NCBI RefSeq assembly: GCF_016097555.1
Contig: NC_054706.1
Coordinates: forward strand, 43,748,004 to 43,812,003
Length of the DNA: 64,000 bases
Direction of reading: 5' to 3'
Source of the DNA: Gigantopelta aegis
Taxonomy: Eukaryota; Mollusca; Gastropoda; Neomphalida; Peltospiridae
Shown here: positions 25,601 to 34,549 of the stretch, piece by piece
How positions within the stretch are numbered: position 1 is the first letter of the stretch
Layout of the letters: every line of letters begins with the position of its first letter
Notes under the pieces: model-generated
The model's database searches: none
What the model was told of the DNA's origin: nothing
The model's input: only the letters and a program-made list of their open reading frames with translations
Translations under genes and position numbers: made by a program

Positions 25601-27709
25601 CTTCTATTTTTATATTTTGTAAACGAAACAGGTACCAATCGTAGATGTCTGTAACCAAGTAATGATTAGACTGACGATGAATGCGCCTTGTTTAATATAT
25701 TTAATGATGTTTTTTAAAAACATATTTAATGATGTTTTTAAAAAACCCAGATTTAATGTATGAACGTGTATTTGTTGTTTTTAATAATAATTGCAATACA
25801 TTAATTATTTAAATGCTGTCCAGTCATCAGTTAATATTAATCAGTATTTTTTTCTCAAAAATATTTTTCCTACATTTATTTTTTTAACATATATAAATAC
25901 ATCGTGTTGAGGTGTATCTTTGTGCCAAATATGAACAATGTACACCTCGGCATTAACATTCGGGCTTCGTTTTTGTCACCGGGCAACGTCCGGGCTGCAA
26001 ATAGGCTGACCGCATTTGACTCGACGGATCATCTTCGGTGTACTACGGTTCAAACTGATAGGGATGTACCCCTAACGGATTTTCTCCTTCCTCACCAATC
26101 GAGGTAGCATTAGAATAAATAGACAAGTCAGAAATGTCCAAACTAATGTCTGATAAGAATGACCTATTTTCCGAAGAAACATTACATGCTGTCTCCATGC
26201 TAACGTACTAATGAATGAGTGGAATTCACCTGATGCTACGTCACAGGTCAGATGCGTGTCAAATCGACTGGATCAGTGTTTTTTCCCTGAGCGTTTTACA
26301 AAAAGTCACTTTATTAATAACAATGTAAAATGTTTGTTTCCAAAGTTATTTCATCTGATGTATTCATTTTTCACTTCCAATTAAATCATTCAAACCTTCC
26401 AAAGTGGTCAACTGTCTCCAATTTATTCTGAATGATGTTCAGCTATAAATGATGGGGGTTAAGTGACTACCTGTCTAATGTCCACTTAACTTGGATCCAA
26501 GATTGTTAAAATACCCATGTTAAAGAGCCACAATAAAGCTTAGTGTTCTATAAATGTTATTTGTAACCAGTGAAATGGTGCAGGAAATATGCAATCTTCA
26601 CAGACACCAGTACCTCCTCCGTCCAACATCTTTACTGCGTATCAATTAAGAAATTGTGACCATGGAATCAACAATTGCTTCAGAGTAATCTAAACTTGAC
26701 ATTTGTCGATTATCATCAACAACAAAGAATAATAATAATAAACAGGATCATCACTAGTAGACACTCATCAATATTCTGAAAACAAAATGTTCCATGCAAC
26801 ATCTACGGTCAACAGTCAAATTTTGCACCCTTGTTTTAGCTTCGTACCTAATAAATATAACGTATCTTACCGTAATTCCACATGAAATCCATATTTCATA
26901 AAATGTACAATTTTTTTAAACCACAGGATTTTCTTCAAACACTGTCAGGTGTGTTAGTAATATTAAAAAAAAAAAAATCAACAGCATTTTGCACTGGAAT
27001 TTCCCCAGCGTTCTTAAAACGGAAACATCATGTATTAAGTTTATGAATATTTAAGGAGATGCAAAGTGACATCATTGGAATACGGACATCATTCAAATTC
27101 AAAATTAGCTATATTATTACAATGCTTCACCAGATTAAAATAAAAACTGGCCTACTAACCTTGACCCCCATCAAAATTATATAACAAGCAGACAATGCTG
27201 TTTACACGTATGTATGTTTTTATTTTTCATAATTCTGGACAAACTAAGTTTTAAAAGATAAAAGAAATAAAAAGTACTGTTGGTCAAATATATCATAAAA
27301 AATTAGTTGGACTTTTATTTATTATGTATGAAGCCAAAACAAGGGTGTGAAAAGTGACTGTCATTGACCTTAGTAGGCACACCAAGACATACAACTGTCT
27401 GCATGGAAAGCTGACACCGGTGATAGTAACAATAGCCAACAAAAATCGCTTCCTGCTACCACATACTAATGAACACACTGACAAGTAGGGATATTATAAA
27501 AGCATTTTAAGAATGAAAAACAAGTAGCAAACAAGTGCTTACCCTATGACCCGACTGATGCACTCCTCACAGAACCGATGACCACAACGTGTTTGTGTGG
27601 CATCTCGAAGGACAAGCAGACAGATGGGACAGATGTAATTAGGATCAACTTTTGTGTCAAAGCAAGCTGCATAGCCATGGACTTTTGATGAAAATGCATC
27701 ATCACACAT
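13428..27709 (-). CDS. TRAF-like RING / zinc-finger protein without MATH domain
   Basis: Seven exons with matching phases give 334 residues from an ATG directly after an acceptor (27709) to a TGA. Order: a C3HC4 RING at about residues 28-68 (CPIC, CGHRFCEEC, CPVD), a linker like TRAF family members (IFVDEAERREVLSL), a run of TRAF-type CCHC zinc fingers at about 85-270, and a short heptad region at about 285-330. TRAFs couple receptors to ubiquitin-dependent NF-kB/JNK signalling in the cytoplasm: the RING recruits E2 enzymes and the C-terminal MATH domain binds receptors. Here the protein stops after the coiled coil and has no MATH domain, and I find none downstream. It could be a signalling modulator, or the short isoform of a longer gene. 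Exact TRAF subtype not assigned. A 5' non-coding exon is expected upstream. Confidence 0.88.
13870..14010 (-). mobile_element. Degenerate SINE fragment
   Basis: Holds GATGTCCAACATT and AAGGGATCTTTTTATTA blocks of the SINE body, strongly diverged. Confidence 0.45.
14519..14683 (-). CDS. TRAF-like exon 6: last zinc fingers
   Basis: Encodes KHQLLSCSKILVTCTLCKRQ, then REDIQKHVCPETGDC and YFTKMGCTFE. I chose the acceptor TTTTTTTCACAG at 14684-14685 over a closer TTCCAAG because it restores the His and Cys that complete the previous finger. It is separated from exon 5 by 6.36 kb. Confidence 0.88.
15811..16442 (-). pseudogene. DIRS copy 2 tyrosine recombinase
   Basis: Contains ATVARVSELHALDVD (first catalytic Arg), LFLSCNQSRL, then in a shifted frame NPHELCALAATMS and ANYYLRDIS (catalytic Tyr). 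The HxxR motif reads HELC here, so the second catalytic Arg is lost; copy 1 keeps HELR. A small deletion with frame change lies between the blocks near 16047. Confidence 0.8.
16877..17656 (-). pseudogene. DIRS copy 2 RNase H
   Basis: A 260-residue open frame with RNase H features: LFVDASLEGWGAHL, LNLLELLAVYYAI, VMATDSTTAAAYIN and SNVLADTLSR supply the acidic D-E-D-D set. WTPNIDLFATRFNHQL downstream is typical of the RNase H-to-recombinase linker in DIRS and related elements. This is the best preserved part of the copy. Confidence 0.8.
17693..18663 (-). pseudogene. DIRS copy 2 reverse transcriptase
   Basis: RT palm and fingers are recognisable: ELRMIHNLAFFNNHYL, then WLASLDLKDAYLHVPMHADC with the first catalytic aspartate, then WTVLPFGIS. 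The next block, after a frame change, reads FYPYLGDCLMKCQS, where DIRS RTs normally have YLDD. One of the paired catalytic aspartates is therefore a glycine, and the frame is broken, so this copy is almost surely inactive. Confidence 0.8.
19130..20253 (-). pseudogene. DIRS copy 2 gag-like region
   Basis: Broken into at least three frames. The N-terminal part has a cysteine cluster, HDLCPGCRVPCGLTSRCDLC, followed by a low-complexity S/P/T stretch. The later part (DYCLAAVYDMLPSLPHPP-type segment, then SFVAFPSWNHRMYPVFDMPF) matches the second gag-like segment seen in copy 1. Role inferred from position; sequence similarity to known gag proteins cannot be checked here. Confidence 0.6.
20491..20510. 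repeat. Poly(G) run in DIRS copy 2 end
   Basis: About 20 consecutive G in the right inverted terminal repeat; the matching sites in the other ends have 7-9. Its length may be unreliable in the assembly. Confidence 0.8.
20710..20900 (-). mobile_element. SINE, truncated
   Basis: Shows the 3' half: TTTAACAACACCACTAGAGC, CCATTTGGTAATTTTC, GCAAGGGATCTTTTATATG. The tRNA-like head is absent. Confidence 0.7.
21039..21197 (-). CDS. TRAF-like exon 5: zinc fingers
   Basis: Encodes MHDEQCPKKVVACELSCGLK and on to CEHCHVSMVFTDLT. It has the same 159-base size as the preceding exon, as expected for repeated zinc-finger units. Donor GTGAGT; the next intron contains DIRS-like copy 2. Confidence 0.92.
21693..21851 (-). 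CDS. TRAF-like exon 4: zinc fingers
   Basis: Encodes 53 residues: DHESTCSL completes finger 1, then VCSNECGESFLRKDATFHQD and CDHCKDVMKFSELE. The regular C-x(2-4)-C-x11-H-x5-C pattern is that of TRAF-type fingers. Confidence 0.92.
22025..22368 (-). mobile_element. tRNA-derived SINE, second family
   Basis: Its tail TTTATTTAACAACGTACTCA and body ATGGCGTCAGACATATGGTT differ from the first family. The inverted head reads GGCCTCGGTGGCGTCGTGGT (A box) and TGGATTCGGATCCCAG (B-like). Lies between TRAF-like exons 3 and 4. Confidence 0.75.
22743..22847 (-). CDS. TRAF-like exon 3: linker and first zinc finger
   Basis: Encodes 35 residues IFVDEAERREVLSLLTRCEN then SGCSWRGELRALQ. The C-x6-C spacing and CSWRGEL are typical of the first TRAF zinc finger, whose His and last Cys are in the next exon. 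Donor GTATGG. Confidence 0.9.
22987..23260 (-). mobile_element. 5'-truncated SINE with 12-bp target duplication
   Basis: ATATTTAGACAG is repeated exactly at 22987-22998 and 23249-23260, bracketing a SINE body that lacks its tRNA-like head. Such truncation with a target duplication is the mark of LINE-driven insertion. Confidence 0.8.
24111..24168 (-). CDS. TRAF-like exon 2: end of RING
   Basis: A 58-base exon encoding FRSVVQCPVDRTWLVVNSE. CPVD supplies the last RING cysteine as in TRAF6-type RINGs. Donor GTAAGT is consensus. Too short for a simple ORF scan; found by frame and phase with its neighbours. Confidence 0.88.
24693..25010 (+). pseudogene. Broken THAP-domain sequence
   Basis: From the ATG at 24693 the first frame gives MVNHCSVYGCTKAAVKGKRS then LHIFRKT and soon a stop. 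The start M-V-N-H-C and spaced second Cys are typical of the THAP DNA-binding zinc finger. After frame changes and a TGA, another frame gives CSAHFTPGDYD (the Cys and His of the C2CH set) and APKLLLKNVSVPSLY, like the C-terminal AVPTxF box. At least one frameshift and one stop make it a pseudogene. THAP domains occur in P-type transposases and in host regulators; the source here is unknown. It lies in a TRAF-like intron on the opposite strand. Confidence 0.65.
24963..25985. repeat. Large inverted repeat around the THAP remnant's 3' end
   Basis: About 120 bases at 24963-25090 (with CGAGGTGTACATTGTTCATA) reappear inverted at 25855-25985. The spacer of about 760 bp starts near 25223 with CAGACCTCATTACAACGACC, similar to pogo/Tigger-type ends. 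The arrangement suggests a foldback element, possibly nested. Confidence 0.6.
27543..27709 (-). CDS. TRAF-like exon 1 (coding): start and RING
   Basis: Starts with ATG immediately after TTTTTTCAG, so translation begins at the first base of an internal exon. Encodes YICPICLLVLRDATQTRCGH and RFCEECISRVI, the first seven metal ligands of the RING. Ends two bases into a glycine codon before GTAAGC. Confidence 0.9.
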
Positions 27710-27850
27710 CTGAAAAAACTTAAAAAACAACTGTGTTTAATAGTTTATCATCACCAGATATAGTTGTTACTTATGGTGTGATAAAAGTATGGTAGTGTTG
27801 TGAATCGGTTGATAACTTCATCATCTGTTGTAATCAGTTTTCACCAACTA

Positions 27851-28170
27851 AGGGTGGAATTTAGCTCAGTTGGTCGAGTGCTCCCATGAGGTGCTTGTGT
27901 CGCAGGATTGAACCACCTTGGTGGATCCATTCAACTGATTGGGTTTTCTCTCTCATTTCAACTAATGCACCACAGCTGGTCAAAGGCTGTGGTATGTACT
28001 TTTACGTCTGTGGGAAAGTGCATATAAAAGATCCATTGCTACTAATGGAAAAATGTAGCGGGTTTCCTTCGATGACAAGTTAAAATGCCAAATGTTTGAC
28101 ATCCAATAGCCAATGATTAATAAATCAATATGCATCAGGTGAGCACTTGACCTTTGGGCTACATCCCACC
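27851..28170 (+). mobile_element. tRNA-derived SINE
   Basis: Head GGAATTTAGCTCAGTTGGTC and GGATTGAACC, body GGGAAAGTGCATATAAAAGA and GACATCCAATAGCCAATGAT. Downstream at 28174-28253 is a 40-bp direct duplication containing CCAGTCGAGTAGGATGC. Confidence 0.78.
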
Positions 28171-28399
28171 CCTGACCAGTCGAGTAGGATGCTTGATATC
28201 TAAGGTAGTACTTGACCAGTCGAGTAGGATGCTCGATATCTAAGGTAGTACTAAACCTAATACGATCCATCAGGGTTGAAGTCTGAAGTTACCCAAACTG
28301 ACAATGGTGATAAATGGGTTTGTTGTTAAAAATTTCTTTACAATATCTAGGCAAAAAAATATACAATTTTAATTCATATAAATGCTTAAATTATGGGGT

Positions 28400-29580
28400 A
28401 CTTGTAAAAATAAGTATTATATTCTAAAATATTATTGCATCACACTTATTCCCAGTTTGGACCCAAATATAGTTTTTAATGCATTCACTGTATAAAAATT
28501 ACGCAGGAATAATCTCCATTTACAAGGTTTGTACCTTGGTTCATACTTTTTCTGCATTCTTGTTCGACATTATTCCTAAATCAGAAAACTTTTCAAAAAA
28601 TAAAATAATAAATATACCAAGCATGGAATATTTAATTTTGTTGGAATATTGATGACTCGTTAGTTTGGCTTTTTAAGTGGTGAACGAAAACTAACTCTAC
28701 TTTAGTTATAATCAAAAGCACCACACTTTAACCTTCTCGATACTGCAGGTGAGATATTTCGCCCGACGTCACGTCAGTCGACATACTGTACACTGTATAC
28801 GGTGCATTCCCCAATTCATATTTCCAGCCATTTTGCACATGGCATCACTGGAAATAATAATACAATAACTGGAAATAGATTAACTAAGAGAATGGCAGCT
28901 TTAGTTTTTCGTTTCAGTGGAAACTACTACGGAACTATGACTTCAAAAAGTAGTTTTTGCTTGACAACAATGGCAGAATGTCAGTGTCATTTTCAGGAAT
29001 TGATAGCTGATTGTGACAGCTAATTTGATAATAAATTTGAATGTTTCACCAACAATGAAAATCACAAAATATTGGGATATGAATCATAATTAGTTTCCAA
29101 AAAATATTCTGGTCCGAAAAACAGTTATTGGGAATACTAGACAAAAATACTAAACAATGTATAAAATTAAATGTAGCACACCTTTTGCAGATCGAATATA
29201 ATAATTGAAAACAAATTCTAACAGGGGTCTTAAAAATCATATGATTTGGCCTTATTGATCATGTGACACGCACCGAATGTTAGTTCATCTTTCTTCATTT
29301 TAAGTCAATTTCTACGAATCATGTGGACCCGATATCCGTAATTTTAAGGAATAAACAAAAACAACTTAGTAAAATTAATGGTTGTAGAGGTTTGTAAAGT
29401 TTTGTATTTAGATACTTACTTTTCTGAACTTTATTAATTATGAAAATGTTCCTGAACTGTTTAGAAAAACCTCATAAATGAACGACATGCCTATGACAAC
29501 AAATCAGATGTTGATTGCGCGAACCGTGCACGAGAAAAAAGTGAATGGAATTGGAAGCATAACGCAGTTAGGGACGTTTA
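28400..29580. other. Intergenic/upstream DNA, nothing firm
   Basis: AT-rich. A short GC-richer stretch at 28745-28800 has GACGTCACGTCAGTCGAC, which contains CRE-like ACGTCA words, but no exon or start site is supported. Confidence 0.3.
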
Positions 29581-29582
29581 CG

Positions 29583-29765
29583 ATACGCAAACATTGCCAG
29601 CTGTCGTGGATGGGCTATAGGATTTTAACCACATACGCAAACACTGCCACCTGTCGTGGATGGGCTATAGGATTTTAACCACATACGCAAACATTGCCAC
29701 ATATCTTTGCTGGGCTATAGGATTTTAACCACATACGCAAACATTGCCACCTGTTGTGGATTGCC
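29583..29765. repeat. 50-bp tandem array, about 3.6 units
   Basis: Unit TACGCAAACATTGCCACCTG then TCGTGGATGGGCTATAGGAT and TTTAACCACA. The third unit has a diverged middle. It lies upstream of the TRAF-like gene's first coding exon. Confidence 0.85.
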
Positions 29766-29789
29766 AATAGCCGAGTACCATCGACGTCC

Positions 29790-31230
29790 CAAACTGCGTT
29801 CACCTAACAACAAAAACATGAATACGATATTTATGGAAATATTATTCTACATTTTCCAGCTACGATACCTGAAACAAAATAGATTGCAATCAATTAACGT
29901 AAAAAAAATCAACAATGTGGATGTAAAACAAATTCATTCTAGTAAACAAAAGTGAAACACCATCCGGTAAACAGGAAAGAGTGTGACGTTTCTAACTGCG
30001 TTCAGGCGCATGCGTTTGTAAAAAGTATTGTAACATGCATGTGTGGTTCGTCATTTTTAAGGCCACTACATCAACAAATATATGTTTCTTAAATATGCAC
30101 AGTTGACAAACACTTAGTTAAAAAAAAATGTTTAAAGGAAAAATTCAATTGGTCAAGCGTTCTGCCTTCTGGTCCGGTCCGCATTTTATCAACACACATC
30201 GCTAAAACTTGATGTCGATACTGATAGGCATTACGTTTATACCAGTGAATAGTTTGTAAAATATAATTTTTTTAATGAATTGATTCATAATTAACACAGT
30301 TTATACACTTTTTATTTGGCTTCAACATTACCGACCGCCATTTTTAATTATTTTAATTTTTAGAACAGTAAACAATATTTTATACTGTGATTAAAAACAA
30401 AATTATCACATTAATGGTTTGAAATTAAGTGACAGTGTAGATCTTACCAAGGCGGTATTCATAAATGCACGAACAGCAACAGATTGTCGAAAACCAAGTC
30501 GTTTTACTGTCAAACACTAAACAAACTTCCCGCTAGTTGAGGCGATTGGCACTTCTTATTGAAAAGTCCCTCCTTTTTTTGTAGGAGCTCCCCATATCAA
30601 TTTCCGGGGAAATAGAGTACAGTGCTGTCCTGTGTATCGGCGCACCTAAGCATTCAAAGACCATTTTCTCCGTGAACACTGTGACATACTTTATAAAATG
30701 TGTCTCTTGCCAATGAAGCAGTGCATAATCTGAAATACACTATAAATTGTTTTATGTCTATAGTAAATAAACAGTTTAAAATGGTGCATAATTGTAGACA
30801 CCCCTTTGTATTCTAAGCAAAATACCAAGTGCGCCGAATCACCGGACGCGCCAGTACACCCGGACACGCATATAAGCCTACATTTCATCACACATTATAT
30901 ATGGGAAAGAGTAGAGGAAGAGATTAATTAAAATGTTTGCCAGGCTTTTAAAACAGCATTTAGTTCAGTAAAAAGAAAACAATGTGCTACAGAAACTTGA
31001 GAAAGTATTTTTAAATGCTTTTCAAAAAAAGTAGGGAAAATGTAGGAAATAACAGCCAATTAAAGAAGTATCAAGAGGTATCACTGACTAGGAATAGATG
31101 CATGATAATAATGAAGAAATGGGGAAGAAATGACAACACTTCATGCTGGCGGCAGATTGTATGGCTGCAAACGACCTTGAAACAAGATAGCCCTGGATGA
31201 CACGTGGGAATTGAGCGTTCACCCCATTTG
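29790..31230. other. Spacer upstream of TRAF-like gene
   Basis: Apart from the possible non-coding exon near 30.5 kb no gene is visible. GC-poor with scattered homopolymers. Confidence 0.3.
30448..30560 (-). other. Possible 5' non-coding exon / promoter of the TRAF-like gene
   Basis: The first coding exon starts with its ATG right after a splice acceptor, so a non-coding exon must lie upstream. The best candidate donor is TTG before GTAAGA at about 30446-30447 (minus strand). The upstream bases are moderately GC-rich compared with surroundings. This is inference from one splice-like site only. Confidence 0.3.
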
Positions 31231-31231
31231 A

Positions 31232-31880
31232 TCAATAATGGGTACTACCCCCACGATTCGTCAAACATTCATTTATTCGACGTGGCATGCTACGTATAAA
31301 TCTCCCAATGACGATTTGAGGAAGTCTATTCAACTTCTACACAGCGCCTGGCCAAGTTCAGCTAAAGTAGCCGACGGCCGTTGACGTCGCCGTATACGTC
31401 TCCCGATCATGTCTCAGACGTGCTCTATGAGGAAAATGTATGGGCTCATTGCTGGCCATGGCGTTCTGGTAACGTTTTGCTGCTGAATGTAGTCATTTAC
31501 GATATGTGCACAGTGGGCCCGAGCAGTATCATCTTGACACACAAACCATCAACCATCACGGCGAGCAAAAGGGACAACAATCGGTGCCAGTGTATTATCC
31601 CGGTAGTATTGACCAGTCACCCTCCCTTGAACAATATGAAGTGGTGTTCTGTCAGTCATACTCATAGTGATGCTACCTCACATCATAACTGAACCACCAC
31701 CAAATCTGTCATGTGGCCTGAAGTTGACGTTTGCTTGGCGTTCATTTCGACGTCGCCAGACGCGACCACGCCTATCCAAGAAGTCCAAAGTGAGAATCTG
31801 GACTCGTTAAACACATTACACGAGACCATCGACGGTTTCCCCCGTTTTGGTGCGACGAGGCCGGGTTCAAAGTTTCGAAT
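31232..31880 (-). pseudogene. Dead Tc1/mariner-type transposase
   Basis: On the minus strand, across several frames, I read NESRFSLW (DESRF in active members), RRGRVWRRRNERQANVN, DRFGGGSVMM then a TGA where Trp is expected, VCQDDTARAHCAHIV (second catalytic Asp), PWPAMSPYIFLIEHV, and near the end LPQIVIGRFIRSMPRRINE and GGSTHY followed by TGA. This is the C-terminal two thirds of a Tc1-like DDE transposase. Stops, frameshifts and the first catalytic Asp changed to Asn show it is inactive. Confidence 0.8.
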
Positions 31881-32947
31881 ACATGGTAAGGTTTAAGTTG
31901 TATTAATGCCAGTTATTTTTATGATCTAAAATAAAAATAAGGCATTTGTGCAGGAGAATGTGATAGTGGAGGGTCTAGAATATGGCATGCAAAGTTTTTA
32001 GTGGGGGTCGGGTCATGCTCCCCCACTTAATACATTGAAAACAAAAATAAAGATTTGAACAACGCCTGAAATGGCACAAATTCAGCGAAAGTAAAATTCA
32101 ATGCATCTTTTATCATAGATCAGAACACCCATGTTTAAACTGAAATACACAGGAATCAACGGACAAATACATGCAATTGTTGTGAAAATATTCCCTGTAG
32201 TGAGACCCAAGGAGTAAAATACTGTCATTACTTGCAGTGCTAGCTCTCGGTTAACACAAAGTTTCACCAAATTATCTATTAAACTTTAAAAAATGGCAGA
32301 ATACCAGTTATTTTCTAATAAAATGTAGCCCTGACTTGAATTTGTTGCACAATGATTTATATCCACTAATACAGTAAACTGGATTGATATTTCAACCTTT
32401 TTTTCTCTCACAAATACACATCTTAGACCTTTTGCCACATGTAAATTTTACAAACTGTTTGGGATCTGCAATGTATGTTATATGATATAATAGAGATTGG
32501 GCGCCAAATGATGTGGAATTTATACACATGCACCCACCCACCCCAATTTATAGTAATTGGAATGATCCAATTTTCCATTATATTGGAAAAACTGTAAAAT
32601 GCTCCATCTGCCTTGGTAATGAACACATGGTTTTATTCAAATCTGTATAGAAGCAATTGAGATGGATTTTAAAATGGACTACAGCAAACTGAAAAAAAAA
32701 GCACCCAATCAAAAACTATCTCACATTGGATCGGTGTATTATTTCATTTATATGGTAAACCATATTCTTATTTTAGTGCAGTATTTCCATATTGAAATAT
32801 GTTGCAGTTGAAGAGAAGCCACAATTCTAAGTTTGGTACAATGATCCAAGCATTGGTAAACACACAATATTTATGAATGTGTTGTAAACCTAATTCAAGA
32901 TTTTTTTTACTGAAGGAAAGTAAATTTAGAAAAGAAAGGGAGGAAAT

Positions 32948-33257
32948 GTTTTATTTAACGACGCACTCAACACATTTTATTTAGTTATATGGCATCAGAC
33001 ACATGGTTAAGAATCACACAGATATTGACAGGAAACCCGCTGTCACCACTTCATGGGCTACTCTTCGATAAACAGCAATGGATCTTTTATATTCACCATC
33101 CCACAGACAGGATAGTACATACCATGACCTTTGTTACACCAGTTGTGGAGCACTGGCTGGAACAAGAAATAGCCCAATGGGCCCACCGACAGGAATCGAT
33201 CCTAGATGTATCACGCATCAAGCAAGTGCTGAACCACTGAGATATGTCCAACCCCTA
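32948..33257 (-). mobile_element. tRNA-derived SINE, second family
   Basis: Tail ATGTTTTATTTAACGACGCA, body GCATCAGACACATGGTTAAG and ATGGATCTTTTATATTCACC, and a decayed head ending near AACCCCTAAG. Confidence 0.75.
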
Positions 33258-33259
33258 AG

Positions 33260-34474
33260 TTTAGAAAAAGTGATAGGCTGTGAAGGCCATATTTTATAGA
33301 ATAAATCTAAAAAATGTAGATACATATAACAATGATGTAGTTCATATAAAATGCAAAACTCTTTAATGATTTTTTTAAATCATTTATTCAATTTTTTTTT
33401 TATGTCAGCCAAGCGTATATGATTGCTAGAATCCATCAATTTCAAAACAGATATACAATTGTTCGTAAATAAATGCATAATCATAGCTATAATTATACTA
33501 GGTTTTATCATCAAAATATATATGATATACTGTAACAATTTGATCCCATTCTTTGTGAAAAGCATTCAAGTATCACATGTGACATCAGCCTTTCTCCATC
33601 AAGAACACAAACAGCATTTGTTCCCATCACTGTAGCTATAAATTCTGTAACTACCATCAACTCTTTTCCGTAAAAATATACAAAAATATGTAGTTTTTTT
33701 CTCATCCCATCCTTTCACATTAGGTACATTTCTATGTACAATTACAGAAAAGCATTGTTCCACTTCAAATTCATCAAACATCTCTTATATAACTAAGAAA
33801 ACATTACAACAAGATTATGACCAATATCTTATTGCTGAAAACCGTAATCTAATTCCCTTGATTTTTTTGAATTTTTTTTGCGTTAAGTTTTTTGTTCAAC
33901 CACTACAGTGCAATTTTTTTCAGTTAAACCAAAAATTAAAAATCAACTTCATTTCCAATGAGGTACATATGCCCGTCAAAGTAGGTCATGGTGACCTTGT
34001 TATGGTATGCAACACACCACCATCCAAAGCCTGGACAAGTATTTCTTTTAATTTGAAATAGGTCACAGTGACCTAGTTATGGTATGCAATACACAACCAT
34101 CCCAAATTGTACTTGCATACAAGGTTTGATGATCCTATATGAATTGATAAGATAGATGTGCTCCAGAAACAAAAAGTTTATGGATGGATGTACTGACAAC
34201 TATAACCATAATATGACCTTAAGAAGAAGAAAAAAAAGAAAAGCAATTTTTACTTATTAATTTAAGCACATAAAACTTGGAATGTTTTGTCTATTTAATT
34301 ATTCCGACTTTAAAACAATTAAGTATTATATAAAAAGAAAATCTGAGGTCCCAAATATGTTTTTCTTCAGTAGATACTGATTATTTTAATTTTAATTACT
34401 CCATATTGTATAGATGTAAAAAGTTATATCCTTTTTTTTAAATATTACAATTACTTCAAATACTATTCTGAAAG

Positions 34475-34476
<2 letters not shown>
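33260..34476. other. AT-rich spacer, nothing recognised
   Basis: No coding frame with family resemblance. A direct repeat containing TAGGTCA(C/T)(A/G)GTGACC-type words occurs at about 33984-34005 and 34061-34085. Confidence 0.3.

Positions 34477-34543
<67 letters not shown>
34477..34543. repeat. (AT)n microsatellite
   Basis: About 33 uninterrupted AT dinucleotides. Confidence 0.97.

Positions 34544-34549
<6 letters not shown>

Noticed and set aside
28802..29023. A 73-residue plus-strand open frame
   Set aside because: No family resemblance and surrounded by AT-rich non-coding DNA.
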